The notes below the pieces were generated by a model, which searched no databases, had not been told where the DNA came from, and saw only the letters and a list, made by a program, of their open reading frames with translations. Shown piece after piece: positions 43,086-53,230 of a stretch of DNA of 64,000 nucleotides. How positions within the stretch are numbered: the stretch's first letter is position 1; every line of letters begins with the position of its first letter. Position numbers and translations under genes: made by a program. The stretch comes from Paracoccus aminophilus JCM 7686 (GTDB lineage: Bacteria > Pseudomonadota > Alphaproteobacteria > Rhodobacterales > Rhodobacteraceae): assembly GCF_000444995.1 (NCBI RefSeq), contig NC_022044.1:124001-188000 (forward strand), written 5' to 3'.

Positions 43086-44419
43086 CAGGCTTTCTCCGGG
43101 ATCGCCCAGAGCTCAAGCTTCAACTCGGGCCAGTCACCGGCGAAATGCATGCCGATGGCCGGCGCGGTCGAAAACTCGCGCCAGAGCGGAGAGTTCTTTT
43201 CCAGCCGGAAATAGACGTTCGAGGACAGCACCCGGATCTGACGCGGCGGGTTCGGCAGATGCTGCAAACCGATGCCGGGCAGGTTGTTGTTCACGATCTC
43301 GGACATGCGGGTGTTCGGGCCGACCTTGCACAGCTCGGGGAACTGTTGCTGCACCTGCGTGAGCGGCTTGGCGGATTCCACCTCGACGATGAAGGTCGCC
43401 TCGCGGAAGAGATTGCGGTCCTTGACCTCGGCCAGATAGGAGTTCTGGCGCACCTGACGCAGCAAAAGCCGGATGGCGCGGCCGATGTCGCGCGACAAAA
43501 GCCGCTGGATGTCGGACACGATCGGCGAGAAGCAGGTCTTGAGATCGCCGTGGTCGTAACCCTCGTAATCCGGGGCCTGGCGGTTGCCGCTGTCAAAGGT
43601 CGCAAGCTCTCCGGCCAGACAGACCAGCCGCTCGTAAAGCCGCTCGGGATGGATGGCGAAGGTCCGCGCGAGATGGCGCAGCGCGCCGATTTCGCGGTTG
43701 AGCATCATCAGCATCAGAAAGTCCGAGGCCTGAAGCCCGCCGCCCGAGGACGGATCGGCGGCATAGCGCGCCAAGGTTTCCAACCGCGCCTCGACCCAGC
43801 CGATCACGCGGGTCAGATAGCCAAGGATCTGCGGATGAGCGCCGACGACCATGGCGGGCGGCGGCACGGTCTCGTCGATGGTGACGACGCCGTCGCGGAC
43901 CTCGGTGATCCGGGCAAGGCGCAGGTTCTGATAGCCGGGGCGCGGGGTTTTGCGCACCGCAAGCTCGAGGCGTGGCACGGCCAGTTCAAGCACCTGCTCC
44001 GAGCGCAGGGCCGAGCTCGAATCGCTGACCGTCTCGGCCACGATCCCCCAGCGCGTCGCCGAGCCTTCATCGTCATAGGGCGCGGCGTCGCGGTTGTTGG
44101 GCGAGACATCGGGCAAGGTCAGCCAGATGAACATTCCCGCCGCATCATCGGGCACATCTGCGGGCACCGGCAGCGGGCTCGTGCCCGGCGCATCGAAGGG
44201 CGTGCCATCGGGCATCAGCCCGGAAATCGCGCGCAAGGCAATCCGGCCCTGCTGCGCCTGATCGCGGTCCATCACCATCTCGATCACGCCCCAGGGATAG
44301 GGCGTGGTGACACGGTTGCGCGCCTGAATCAGATTTTCGACATAGCGGTCGGATTGCTGGAGATGGTGCGGCTGAAGGAAAAGTCCCTCTTTCCAGGCGA
44401 CCTTGCTGAACCAGGACAT
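43085..44419 (-). CDS. tssK: TssK baseplate protein
   Basis: 444 residues. The N-terminal KVAWKEGLFLQPHHLQQSDRY is the TssK signature, followed by the MLNREIGALRHLAR region. TssK links the T6SS baseplate to the TssLM membrane complex. Its stop overlaps the tssL start by one base. It is the last core gene before the autotransporter. Confidence 0.96.
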   Translation of the reverse strand: MSWFSKVAWKEGLFLQPHHLQQSDRYVENLIQARNRVTTPYPWGVIEMVMDRDQAQQGRIALRAISGLMPDGTPFDAPGTSPLPVPADVPDDAAGMFIWLTLPDVSPNNRDAAPYDDEGSATRWGIVAETVSDSSSALRSEQVLELAVPRLELAVRKTPRPGYQNLRLARITEVRDGVVTIDETVPPPAMVVGAHPQILGYLTRVIGWVEARLETLARYAADPSSGGGLQASDFLMLMMLNREIGALRHLARTFAIHPERLYERLVCLAGELATFDSGNRQAPDYEGYDHGDLKTCFSPIVSDIQRLLSRDIGRAIRLLLRQVRQNSYLAEVKDRNLFREATFIVEVESAKPLTQVQQQFPELCKVGPNTRMSEIVNNNLPGIGLQHLPNPPRQIRVLSSNVYFRLEKNSPLWREFSTAPAIGMHFAGDWPELKLELWAIPEKA

Positions 44420-44449
44420 GCGCTTCGACTTCCCATTCGTTTTGACTTT

Positions 44450-44478
44450 GCCCGGGCCGCACGACGCACGGCCCGGGC
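44450..44478. promoter_or_regulatory. Strong GC hairpin between autotransporter gene and tssK
   Basis: A perfect 10-bp stem GCCCGGGCCG/CGGCCCGGGC with a 9-nt loop. No T-run follows on the minus strand, so it is not a standard terminator. It may stop or process part of the autotransporter transcript before tssK, or stabilise the tssK message. Confidence 0.55.
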
Positions 44479-44515
44479 GTTAGATTAGCACTCTCGGCGA
44501 GCAGACCAATCAGAT

Positions 44516-47500
44516 TTAAAACTGCAGCCGGAACTGGCCGGTCAGGCCGACGCTGTCAAGGCTGTCGCCATAGCGCCCGTCGATCCGCGCGCCCGCGCTC
44601 AGCTGACGCGGACGGCCCGGGCCGCCGGTCAGCACCTTCACCCAGTTCACCCCGAGGCTCAGCTCGGTGTAAGCGCCCAGATTGCTCGACTTCAGATGCT
44701 GGGGATCGAGCGAGCCATCGCCCGGCGTGAAGGTCGATTCGGTCTCTTTCGCGAAATCCTTGTAATAGGTCCCGGTCGCAAAGACGTTGAGCGCGCTGTC
44801 GCTTTCGGGCTTCACGAAGGTCTTGGTGACCGTGCCGCCGACAAAGCCGACCTTGCGGGTGGTGTCTTTGAAATCAAGGCGATAGCCATCGGTGAAGCGG
44901 ATGGTGTCGATGCTGATTTTCGACAGAGCGAAACCGGCCGAGGGCACGAATTGCCAGCCGTCCTTCTCGATCGGGACGACATAGCTGACCGAGCCGCTGA
45001 TCGTATTCGCGCGGCTGGAGAAGCCCTTGTCCTCAAGCCCCAGCCCCTCGCCCTCAACGGCGCGGTTGTTGAGTTTGAAGTCGGTTTTCTCATAGCGATA
45101 TTGCAGATCCAGCGCCCAGTTGTCGCGGCTCGCCGTCACATAAAGCCCACCGTAGAATTGATCGAAGTCGGCTTTGGTGATGCTGTCGAGCCTGCGGCTG
45201 TCGCCCCGGCCGATAAAGTTCGGCTGATCGGTCTTGCCCTGGTTGACGCCCAGAAGCGCGCCAAACGCCATGTTCCAACCGTAGTAAGAATTGTCGAAAC
45301 AGGCCAGATCGGTGCCGACCTGCATACCGTAGTAGCTGGCTTTGACCCGGCTGTCATATTTGGCAACGCCGTTGTCGGTCGCCCCGGTCGCCGTCGCCGT
45401 CCCGCCAAGCGCACGCCCCCAAGAGCCGACGCCGCAGGGCTTTTCCTTGTCCTCATAGGCCATGCCGACGACATAGGGGCTGGAGGGTCGGTTGATGACC
45501 GAGCCGATCAGCGAATGGGTCAGCGCGATGTTGCCCAGAAGCGCGCCCACGGCCGGGTTCGGCCCGCTCGTCAGCGCCAGATCGCCATTGCTCTCGGTCA
45601 CGAGATCATAGGTGATCCGGTTCGACGACAGCGAGATCGGGTCAAAGGAATAGCCGAAGCGGTTGTTCTGGGTCGGATCGACCTCAAGAATGGTCACGCG
45701 CTCGCCGATATGGCTGACCGCCGAGGCGCCAAGCTCGTTGAAGTGGAAGTAATAGTTCCCGGTCGCAGCCCCGCCCGAAACCTGAATGCGGTCCGCCGTC
45801 ATATTGCGCAGATCGACATCAAGCTCATACCGCCCGTTGCCCTGAAGCCCGCTGGTGCGCAACACGCCGCCGACCTTGCCGTCGGCCATGTTCACCGTGC
45901 CCGAGTTGACCAGCTTGCCATTGACCGTGGCAGAGCCGAGCAGCGACAACAGCCCCGCATTGCGGATGTCGCCGGTCACGACCGCCCGGTGCGCAAGATT
46001 GGCCTTGCCGGTTTCCTGGTTGGCCAGAGTGCCGCGCAGACGCCCGCTCTGGTCATAGGTGCCATAGTTGTCCAGCGCACCGCTCACGGTCAGATCGCCG
46101 CTGTCCTCAAGCTTCAGATGGCCGCGGTTGTCCAGCGCCGCGACGGTCAGATGCCCTTTGTCCAGCGTCAGATTGGTCAGGTTGGCGAAGGTGCCATTGA
46201 TCTGCCCGGTGCTCTCTGCCGTCTTGAAATCCAGCGTCCCTTTCGAGACGACATTGCCCTCGACCGTGCCGCCATCGAGCACCAGACGCCCGGCGTCGAG
46301 GATGTTGAGACCGCCCGCAAGGGTGCCCGCCAGATCGATCCGGCCATTGTTGCGCACCGCCGCCGTCGAGGTCAGACGCTGATCCGCGCCGATCGTCACC
46401 TGCCCACCGCGCCGGTTGTCCAGCTGCCCGACGGTCAGATTGCGCCGGACATTGAGCTTGCCCTCGTTGGCGACAAGCCCGTTGACCCGGCCCGACAGAT
46501 CGGCAGAGCCCTTCGCCGTGTTCAGCACAGAGCCGATGATCCGCCCGGTCAGCATCAGCGTGGCATCGTTTTCGACCGCGCCGGTCAGCGTCCCGGCAAT
46601 CCGCGCGGTGCCCGCGTTGTAAAGCCCCTTGGTTGCGGTCAGGGCATCGCCCGCGGCCAGCTCGACCGTGCCGCGGTTGTTCAGCCCGTCGACGGTCCCA
46701 CTCATGCTGAAGACGCCCGAGGCGAGGTTGCCGACCAGCCCGGAAATCACCCCCGCGCCGTCCAAGAGGCCCGCGTTCACGACCAGCGCCTTGCCCGGCA
46801 CCGGCGCGGCCAAAGCCTCGCCCGCGCGGCTTGCCGTCTGCTGGCGGATGGTGCCGTTGACGGTCAGATGACCGCCCTGATCGTTTTGCACGACATCGCG
46901 CACGGCCAGCTTGGTCCCCGCGCTTACACGCGCATTGCCGCCGTTGACGACCGCGCCCGCGCCGAGGTCTCCGGTGGTGATCAGGCTGCCGAGGTTCGAG
47001 ATCTGCCCGCGCACCGTGCCCGCGAGCTGCATCGTGCCGCCGGCAAGGTTGGCCACGGCGCCCGTCACCGTGCCGGTGCCGGACAGCGTGCCCTGATTGC
47101 GCACCACCCCGTCGACGGTGCCGCCATTGAGCGCGACAGCGCCGCCGCTCAGGTTGTCGATGCCGCCCGCGAGCGTGCCCGCCAGATCGACGCGACCGGC
47201 GTTCTGCACCTGCCCCGCCAAGCCCAGCTGCTGGCCCGAGGCGATCGAGACGAGCCCCGTCGCCGCATTGGCAATCGAGCCGTCGAGCGTGCCGAAGCCC
47301 GAAACCGTGCCGCTGTTGTTGATCCCGCCCGCGATCGTGCCGCCAGCGAAGGTCACCGTGCCACCTTCGCGGTTCGACAGCGGCTGATCGAAGCTCAGCG
47401 TATTGCCGCTGTCGGCCTGAATCCGGCCTCCGCTCTGGTTCGTCACCGATCCCGCAAGACGGCCGTTGCCGCTCAGGGTGCCGATATTGACCAGCGCGCC

Positions 47501-50500
47501 GTCATGGCGCCCGCCCGCCAGAACCACCGCGCCGCCGCTTTGGTTCGTGATCGTGCCCTCCGAGCTGCCAGCCAGCGTGTAGGTTCCGGCATTGCTGAGG
47601 CCGCCTTGGAAGCTCAGACGATCCGCGCGGTCGATCGAGATGCTCGCGCCGCTGAGGTTGCTCACCGCGCCCGTCAGGGTGCCCGTGCCACCGATCCGAC
47701 CGCCGACATTGTTGGTAATCGCCCCGCCGATGGTCCCGCCGTTCAGCCGGACCTCGCCCGAGTTCGACGCGCCCTGATCCAGCGTGAGCGTCTGGCCCGC
47801 ATTCGCCACGATCCGGCCAGAGCTCAGGTTGTTCACCGTCCCGGCAACATTGCCCTGCCCCTGAAGCGTGCCGCCGTTTTGCAAGGGTCCGGTCAGCGTG
47901 CCGCCACTCAGATCCACCGAGCCGCTCGCATTGTTTTGCACCGCGCCGATGAAATTGCCCGACAGCGCCAGACGCCCGTCATTGCTGGTCGGACCAGCGA
48001 CGGTCAGGCTTTGGCCATTGCCGACCGAGACCGTGCCGCTGCTGGCATTGTTCAGCGCGCCAGTCACGGTGCCACCACCGGAAACGGTCCCGGAGTTGCT
48101 CAGGCCGCCCTGCACGGTGCCGCCCTGAAGATTGACCGTGCGGTTCGCGTTATTGACCAGATTGGCGATCAGCGTGCCCGCGACATTGACCGTGCCATTG
48201 TTCGAAAGCTGGCCATTGCTCAGTGTCAGGCTATGCCCCGTGCGGATGCTGGTCGTGCCCGTGTTGTCAAGCGAAGCCAGCGTGAGATTGCCCCCGGTCT
48301 GCAAGGTCCCGGCATTGCTGACCGCGCCGGTCACCGTGCCGGACAGGGTCGCCGTGCCGGTCGCGCGGTTGTTCAACGGGCCCGAAATCAAGCCGGTGCT
48401 GATCAGCGTGCCCCGGTTGTCGACCGATGAGGTAATCGTGCCGTCATTGCGGATCGTGGCAGGCGATGCGTTGTTCAGATTGCGCGCGGTCAAGGCGCCG
48501 CCCGCGGCGATGCTCAGCAAGCCGCCGTTGTTGTTGAACTGATTGATGTTGTTGACGACGCCGGTCGGACGGATGCTGAAAGTGCCGTTGTTGGTGATAT
48601 TGTGATTGTCGCCATTCAAAACCGCACTGACATTCACGACGCCGCCCGAAAGGTTGGTCAGATTGCCCAGCAAGGTCCGGTCGGTGTTCATGTCAATGGT
48701 GCCGCTGCTGACGACCTCGCCATTGAAGAGCACGTTGCCGGTCACTCGCGCCGTGCTGCCGAAGACGATTTGCGCGGCCGTGATGAAGATCGCATTCGGC
48801 CCGTTGATGTCATTGCCGATGACATTGCCGTTATGGGTGAAGGTCTGGGTCACATCGAGATAGGTGCTCGCGTTGTCCTGTCCGCGAATGGTGCCGTTGT
48901 TCTCGAAATTGCCGGTCACGCGCGTATAGCCGCGCAGCTCGGTCGTGCCGCCGGTTTCGTTGCGATAATTGCCGGTGACGCGCACGCCATTGTCGAAGCT
49001 CGTGGCCGCCGCATTGCCGATGCGCACCGTGCCCGAGTTGATGACACCGCCGCCAAGCGTGCCCGCGACATCGACCGTGCCGCTGCTGTTGGTCAAGCGG
49101 CCGTTGATGCGCCCATCCGCCGCAAGATTGAGCGTCCCGCCCGAGTTGCGCGCGTCTCCGGACACCGTGCCACTGACCGACATCGTCCCCGCATTGCCGG
49201 TGATCGCGCCGACCTGTGCGCCGTTTGCGATCGACATCGTCGCGCTCGAGCCGGTGTTCTCGACATCGCCGACCCTTGCGCTCGACCCGATCGTGGCCGT
49301 GCCCGAGTTGTTGGTCTTGCCCGCGACAGTGCCGTTGACCGTCACCGTCGCGCCATTGTCGATCCCGCCCGAGCCGACCGACGCGCCTTGATCGACGGTC
49401 ACCGTGCCCGAGCCCTGGTTGATCACGCGGTTCGTGGTCGCGCCCGAACGGATCACCGCCGTCGCCGTATTGTCGAGCGTCCCGACCGAGCCGCCCTGCC
49501 GGATCTCGGTATTGCCGCCCGAGTTGTTGGTCAGCCGGTCATTGACCGTGCCCGACACGATCAGCGTGCCCGAGTTGGTGACATTGTTCGCCGCGCCGCT
49601 GGCGTTCAACCGCGTCTCGCCGGCATTGGTCACGCGGCCGTCAACCGTGCCGTCAAGGCGCAGGGTCGTGTTGCTGCCATTGTCGATATTGCCGGTCACG
49701 AGACCGTTGGTGCTGACGGTGAGCGCGCCGCCGTCGCGGTTGACGAGGTTGCCCTCGACCTTGCCGGTCCCGCCGACGACCAACTGCGAGCCGCTTCCCG
49801 TCGTGGTCAGGGCCCGTCCGTCGCTGATCTTGAGCGTGCCCGACACTTGAATATTGCCGCCGGTGGCCGAAGGCCCCGAACCGGCGCTGTTGGTCGAATC
49901 CGCGTTCAGGGTCAGGGTGCGGTCACTGCCGACGGTCACCGTGCCGCCCGTGTTTCTCAGCTCGTTCAGCGCCAGCGTCGAGTTGTCAGGGTCATTGGCC
50001 AGAACCGTGACCGTGCCGGTGTTGGCCAAAGTGCCCTGAATCCGTCCGTTCCCGGTCAACTGGCCGCCGTTGTTGTTGCTGACCGCGCCCTGAAGCGTGC
50101 CGCCATTCAGCGCCAGCGTGCCCGAGTTATCGACGGCGGCCGTCACGGTCCCGGCAATCGTCGCCGTGGCGTTTTGCGCATTGCCCAGCCGCCCGCTGTG
50201 GCGCGCGGTCGAGCTCAGCCGCAAGGTGCCGTTGTTCGTGCTCTGCCCGCTCGTCAGCCCCGTCGAGTTCAGCGTGGCGTCTTGCCCGATCGTGAAACCG
50301 TTCATGCCCGGAACGGTGTTCCCATCCGGGTTGGTATAGCTGTAGTTCAGCGTCCCATTGCCGCGCAGCGCCAGCTGGCCGACCGTGCGGATCGAATACC
50401 CGAGCGACGAGTTGTTTTGCAGATCAAGGGTGAGCTGATCGTTGTTGCCGTTGCCGTTCCCCGTCCCGGTCAGCCGGTAATCCGAGCTGTTGCCCTGCGT

Positions 50501-50863
50501 CGAAGCGCCAATCGTAAAACCGTTCGAGCGCACGACCAGCGTGTTCACATCGATGCGGTCGCGCACCAGCAGCGTGCCGGTGGCGCTTGTCGCCCCAGAA
50601 TCGCCCAGAATCCCGGTATCATCAGATCCCAGCGAGGTCCGAGAGTTGCCGGTCCGGCTCGACGACCAGAAAGGCGAGTTTGACCGCCAATCAATGCGAC
50701 CATTCGTCATGTCGTCAGAGTTCAGGCGCAGATAAAGATCCTCGGCCAGAACCGGCACGGCGCCCGCGCCCATCCCGGCCATCGAGGCCAGAGCTGTCGT
50801 CAGAAGGAAGCGGGCGCGACGGGGGAAAGGGACTTCGGAAGCAAGGTCGATTTCGGAAGACAT
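44516..50863 (-). CDS. Giant repeat-rich autotransporter (type Va) inside the T6SS cluster
   Basis: 2115 residues. An extended signal peptide (ending near VPVLAEDLY), then a passenger of roughly 1,700 residues built of imperfect short rungs such as NSGTVNVAGT and LNGGTVQGAVSN, predicted to form a long beta-helix. The C-terminal autotransporter beta-barrel (about 1800-2115) starts near GVGSWGRALGG and ends in phenylalanine (GQFRLQF). Likely a cell-surface adhesin or contact structure. The start MSSEIDLASE at 50863 is preferred over a TTG codon upstream. Few charged or cysteine residues occur in the passenger. Its location between T6SS genes is unusual. Confidence 0.9.
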   Translation of the reverse strand: MSSEIDLASEVPFPRRARFLLTTALASMAGMGAGAVPVLAEDLYLRLNSDDMTNGRIDWRSNSPFWSSSRTGNSRTSLGSDDTGILGDSGATSATGTLLVRDRIDVNTLVVRSNGFTIGASTQGNSSDYRLTGTGNGNGNNDQLTLDLQNNSSLGYSIRTVGQLALRGNGTLNYSYTNPDGNTVPGMNGFTIGQDATLNSTGLTSGQSTNNGTLRLSSTARHSGRLGNAQNATATIAGTVTAAVDNSGTLALNGGTLQGAVSNNNGGQLTGNGRIQGTLANTGTVTVLANDPDNSTLALNELRNTGGTVTVGSDRTLTLNADSTNSAGSGPSATGGNIQVSGTLKISDGRALTTTGSGSQLVVGGTGKVEGNLVNRDGGALTVSTNGLVTGNIDNGSNTTLRLDGTVDGRVTNAGETRLNASGAANNVTNSGTLIVSGTVNDRLTNNSGGNTEIRQGGSVGTLDNTATAVIRSGATTNRVINQGSGTVTVDQGASVGSGGIDNGATVTVNGTVAGKTNNSGTATIGSSARVGDVENTGSSATMSIANGAQVGAITGNAGTMSVSGTVSGDARNSGGTLNLAADGRINGRLTNSSGTVDVAGTLGGGVINSGTVRIGNAAATSFDNGVRVTGNYRNETGGTTELRGYTRVTGNFENNGTIRGQDNASTYLDVTQTFTHNGNVIGNDINGPNAIFITAAQIVFGSTARVTGNVLFNGEVVSSGTIDMNTDRTLLGNLTNLSGGVVNVSAVLNGDNHNITNNGTFSIRPTGVVNNINQFNNNGGLLSIAAGGALTARNLNNASPATIRNDGTITSSVDNRGTLISTGLISGPLNNRATGTATLSGTVTGAVSNAGTLQTGGNLTLASLDNTGTTSIRTGHSLTLSNGQLSNNGTVNVAGTLIANLVNNANRTVNLQGGTVQGGLSNSGTVSGGGTVTGALNNASSGTVSVGNGQSLTVAGPTSNDGRLALSGNFIGAVQNNASGSVDLSGGTLTGPLQNGGTLQGQGNVAGTVNNLSSGRIVANAGQTLTLDQGASNSGEVRLNGGTIGGAITNNVGGRIGGTGTLTGAVSNLSGASISIDRADRLSFQGGLSNAGTYTLAGSSEGTITNQSGGAVVLAGGRHDGALVNIGTLSGNGRLAGSVTNQSGGRIQADSGNTLSFDQPLSNREGGTVTFAGGTIAGGINNSGTVSGFGTLDGSIANAATGLVSIASGQQLGLAGQVQNAGRVDLAGTLAGGIDNLSGGAVALNGGTVDGVVRNQGTLSGTGTVTGAVANLAGGTMQLAGTVRGQISNLGSLITTGDLGAGAVVNGGNARVSAGTKLAVRDVVQNDQGGHLTVNGTIRQQTASRAGEALAAPVPGKALVVNAGLLDGAGVISGLVGNLASGVFSMSGTVDGLNNRGTVELAAGDALTATKGLYNAGTARIAGTLTGAVENDATLMLTGRIIGSVLNTAKGSADLSGRVNGLVANEGKLNVRRNLTVGQLDNRRGGQVTIGADQRLTSTAAVRNNGRIDLAGTLAGGLNILDAGRLVLDGGTVEGNVVSKGTLDFKTAESTGQINGTFANLTNLTLDKGHLTVAALDNRGHLKLEDSGDLTVSGALDNYGTYDQSGRLRGTLANQETGKANLAHRAVVTGDIRNAGLLSLLGSATVNGKLVNSGTVNMADGKVGGVLRTSGLQGNGRYELDVDLRNMTADRIQVSGGAATGNYYFHFNELGASAVSHIGERVTILEVDPTQNNRFGYSFDPISLSSNRITYDLVTESNGDLALTSGPNPAVGALLGNIALTHSLIGSVINRPSSPYVVGMAYEDKEKPCGVGSWGRALGGTATATGATDNGVAKYDSRVKASYYGMQVGTDLACFDNSYYGWNMAFGALLGVNQGKTDQPNFIGRGDSRRLDSITKADFDQFYGGLYVTASRDNWALDLQYRYEKTDFKLNNRAVEGEGLGLEDKGFSSRANTISGSVSYVVPIEKDGWQFVPSAGFALSKISIDTIRFTDGYRLDFKDTTRKVGFVGGTVTKTFVKPESDSALNVFATGTYYKDFAKETESTFTPGDGSLDPQHLKSSNLGAYTELSLGVNWVKVLTGGPGRPRQLSAGARIDGRYGDSLDSVGLTGQFRLQF

Positions 50864-51055
50864 ACGTCGGCTCGGCTCCAATCAAAACGCTTGGAGCCCG
50901 CTTACCATTAACCTTGCTGCAGTTCGAGAGTTTGCAGTCAAATTGCGCAAATTAGTCAGGCAGGAAAGCAACACTCACACAGGCGCGCAGTGATGACGCT
51001 AGGGAAGGATCAGGCCGAAACTCGCTTGGGGAGAATTGATGTTTTCAAATTCTTC

Positions 51056-53224
51056 TCAGGGTTGTTTCGGTGCGAGAATCGCATCCATCAGCGCCACGAA
51101 CCGCTCGACCTCGGGCGAGGCTTTGACCGGCATCGCCTCGGGGACAGCCGCGCTCACCCCGGTCGCCGACATCTTGCGCGCGGCCCAGTTTCGCAGATCG
51201 GCGATCGTATAGCCCGAAAGGAAGGGGTTCGCGCTGACCACGCCCTGCCCCATGACATCGCCGACGCGCGCCTCGGGATCGGCGCTTAGGACCTGACTGG
51301 CGCCAAGCGGGCCGAGAAAATGCGCAAGATAGAGGTTGCCCGGCGTGATCTGATGGCCACGCGCGCGCAGGAAAGCCTCGTTTTCCTGCGCCAAGGCCCG
51401 CACCATCTGGCGCGACAAGGCCGGTTCGAGGCGCAGGTCCAGCAATTGGCCGCGATCCATGCTTTGCACCAGATCGGGACGATAGGTGCTCATCATCCGC
51501 AGCCAGGTGCCCTCGATGAACTGGCCAAGGCCGGTCGCGGTCGAGAGCGGGTTTTTCGCCGCCACATTGCCGCCGCTTTCGACATGGATGATGCGCGAAA
51601 TCAGCAGCTCGACCGCATTCGAGGCCAGCACCTCGGTGCCGCCGGTCAGATAGGGCACGGGATCGACCGGCTTGCCGGATTTGGTCAGCTGGAAGGTCAG
51701 CCCCGCCCCCGAAGCGACCTTGCCAAGCATCGCCCCGCCCGCCAGATCGGCCCCCGGCCGCACGGCGGGATCGAGATCCGCAAGCCCGAGATAGAGGCTC
51801 GAGAGCCCATCGGCGTGGTCGATCCGCACGGTTGAACCCGCCGCATCGGCTCCGGTCACTTCGGCGACCCGGCCCGCCGTCACGCTGGACACCGCAGCTC
51901 CCTGCGGCGCCTGCCAGACGACCACGCCGCCCTTGCCCCCGGCGGGGGGCGAGAAGCGCGTGGACAAGACCCCCGACACCGGCGTTGCCATGCCGGGTTG
52001 ATCGGCCACCACCACCCGCGCGCCCGGCGCATAGCATTCATAACCGCCCTCACGACGCGGCACGACATAGCAGCTTTTCGTCCCCGAGGGCCCGGTCACG
52101 CCAATGAACAACACCTGCCCCGCCGCATCCGCGCCCGGTCCGGGGCGGTTGGCATAGACGAGCTTCAGCTGATCGCCCTCGGCGGCGAAGGCATCGAGAT
52201 CCTGCACTTTGGCCATCAGCGCAATCGCCTCGCCGATGACCGGGCTGGGCACGCCATTGCGCAGCGCGGCGGAATAGATCACGTCGAGCAGCCGGTATTG
52301 CGGGCGATCGCCAGCCTCATCGTCCTCGCCGGATTGGTCGAGAAGCGGCTGATCGGTCCAGGGATCGGCGCCGGTCACAAGCTGGCCCGCCGCCCCGACC
52401 GCGAGCGAGCCGACATAGCGCCCGGACTCGTAAAGCGAGAGCTGCAAGACCTCGCGCGCGCCCGCCTGAAGCCGGTAGCGCAGCGCCAACAGCGAACCGC
52501 GCGGCAGCTCGGGCCTGATCTGCAATTGCGCGACCATCCGCGCCTGAACCCGCTCGGCAGTGGTGCGATCAAAGCCATTATCGGTCAGCAGGGTCACGAT
52601 GTCCGAGGGCACGCGGATTTGCAAAAGCAGGTCCTGCCACAAGGGGCTTCGCATCCCGGAATCGCGAATGAAGGCGACGCTTGAGCTTTGACGACCCTCG
52701 GCATCGACGCTGACCCCGGCCCCGTCCGGCAGGCCCGCCGCGCCCGAGGCGTTCAGCTGGCGGTCGCGGCTGCGCTCGGCCTGAAACAGCGCGAATTCCT
52801 CGCGCGTGGTCGGCAAAGCGGCGACGAGACGGCGGCCGCGCTGGTAAAGATCCTCGGCCACGAGCGTCAGCCGGTCGGGCGCGGGCTGACCGACGCGGAT
52901 CGGGCTGAGCTCGGTCGGGCCAGAGAGCTGGCGACCGGCCTCGTCGCTGGCCTCTTCGCCGGGGATGATCATCGGATCGCCCGCGATATCGGTGAAGGCA
53001 TCGCCACGCACCACCGGCGCAATGTCGAATTCGCTTTCGGTCTGCACGATCTGCTGATCGAGATCGCCGCCGTCGACCGCGCGTCCGGGTAAAAAATGCC
53101 AGATCCCGGCCCCCGCGCCGACCAGAGCCAGCGCCAAAGCCGCCCCCCGCACCAGCCCAAGCCGCTGCCGCCTGCGCCGCGCGCCAGAGCCCATTTTGCG
53201 AAACTGCGGATCGATGTCGATCAT
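51056..53224 (-). CDS. Membrane-anchored lytic transglycosylase with degenerate M23-like domain
   Basis: 722 residues. A membrane helix at about 24-43 anchors a large periplasmic part. A LytM/M23-like segment (about 415-520, GRVAEVTGADAAGSTVRIDH and LYLGLADL) lacks the usual zinc-binding histidines. A C-terminal SLT-like domain contains HVESGGNVAAKNPLSTATG with a likely catalytic Glu and GLGQFIEGTW. It probably opens peptidoglycan locally for T6SS or for the adjacent surface proteins. It lies 6 nt downstream of the peptidoglycan-binding-type gene. Confidence 0.85.
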   Translation of the reverse strand: MIDIDPQFRKMGSGARRRRQRLGLVRGAALALALVGAGAGIWHFLPGRAVDGGDLDQQIVQTESEFDIAPVVRGDAFTDIAGDPMIIPGEEASDEAGRQLSGPTELSPIRVGQPAPDRLTLVAEDLYQRGRRLVAALPTTREEFALFQAERSRDRQLNASGAAGLPDGAGVSVDAEGRQSSSVAFIRDSGMRSPLWQDLLLQIRVPSDIVTLLTDNGFDRTTAERVQARMVAQLQIRPELPRGSLLALRYRLQAGAREVLQLSLYESGRYVGSLAVGAAGQLVTGADPWTDQPLLDQSGEDDEAGDRPQYRLLDVIYSAALRNGVPSPVIGEAIALMAKVQDLDAFAAEGDQLKLVYANRPGPGADAAGQVLFIGVTGPSGTKSCYVVPRREGGYECYAPGARVVVADQPGMATPVSGVLSTRFSPPAGGKGGVVVWQAPQGAAVSSVTAGRVAEVTGADAAGSTVRIDHADGLSSLYLGLADLDPAVRPGADLAGGAMLGKVASGAGLTFQLTKSGKPVDPVPYLTGGTEVLASNAVELLISRIIHVESGGNVAAKNPLSTATGLGQFIEGTWLRMMSTYRPDLVQSMDRGQLLDLRLEPALSRQMVRALAQENEAFLRARGHQITPGNLYLAHFLGPLGASQVLSADPEARVGDVMGQGVVSANPFLSGYTIADLRNWAARKMSATGVSAAVPEAMPVKASPEVERFVALMDAILAPKQP

Positions 53225-53230
53225 GGCGCG

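Noticed and set aside
44696..50683. Very long open reading frames on the plus strand opposite the autotransporter
   Set aside because: They mirror the repetitive GC-rich passenger gene, have no family resemblance and no start signals, so they are antisense shadows.
44516..50863. Repeats that could be taken for a CRISPR array or tandem-repeat locus
   Set aside because: The units are in frame, imperfect and encode beta-helix rungs; there are no uniform spacers.
50864..50881. TTG start codon for the autotransporter
   Set aside because: No ribosome-binding site precedes it, whereas ATG 50863 has GGAG upstream and still gives a complete extended signal peptide.
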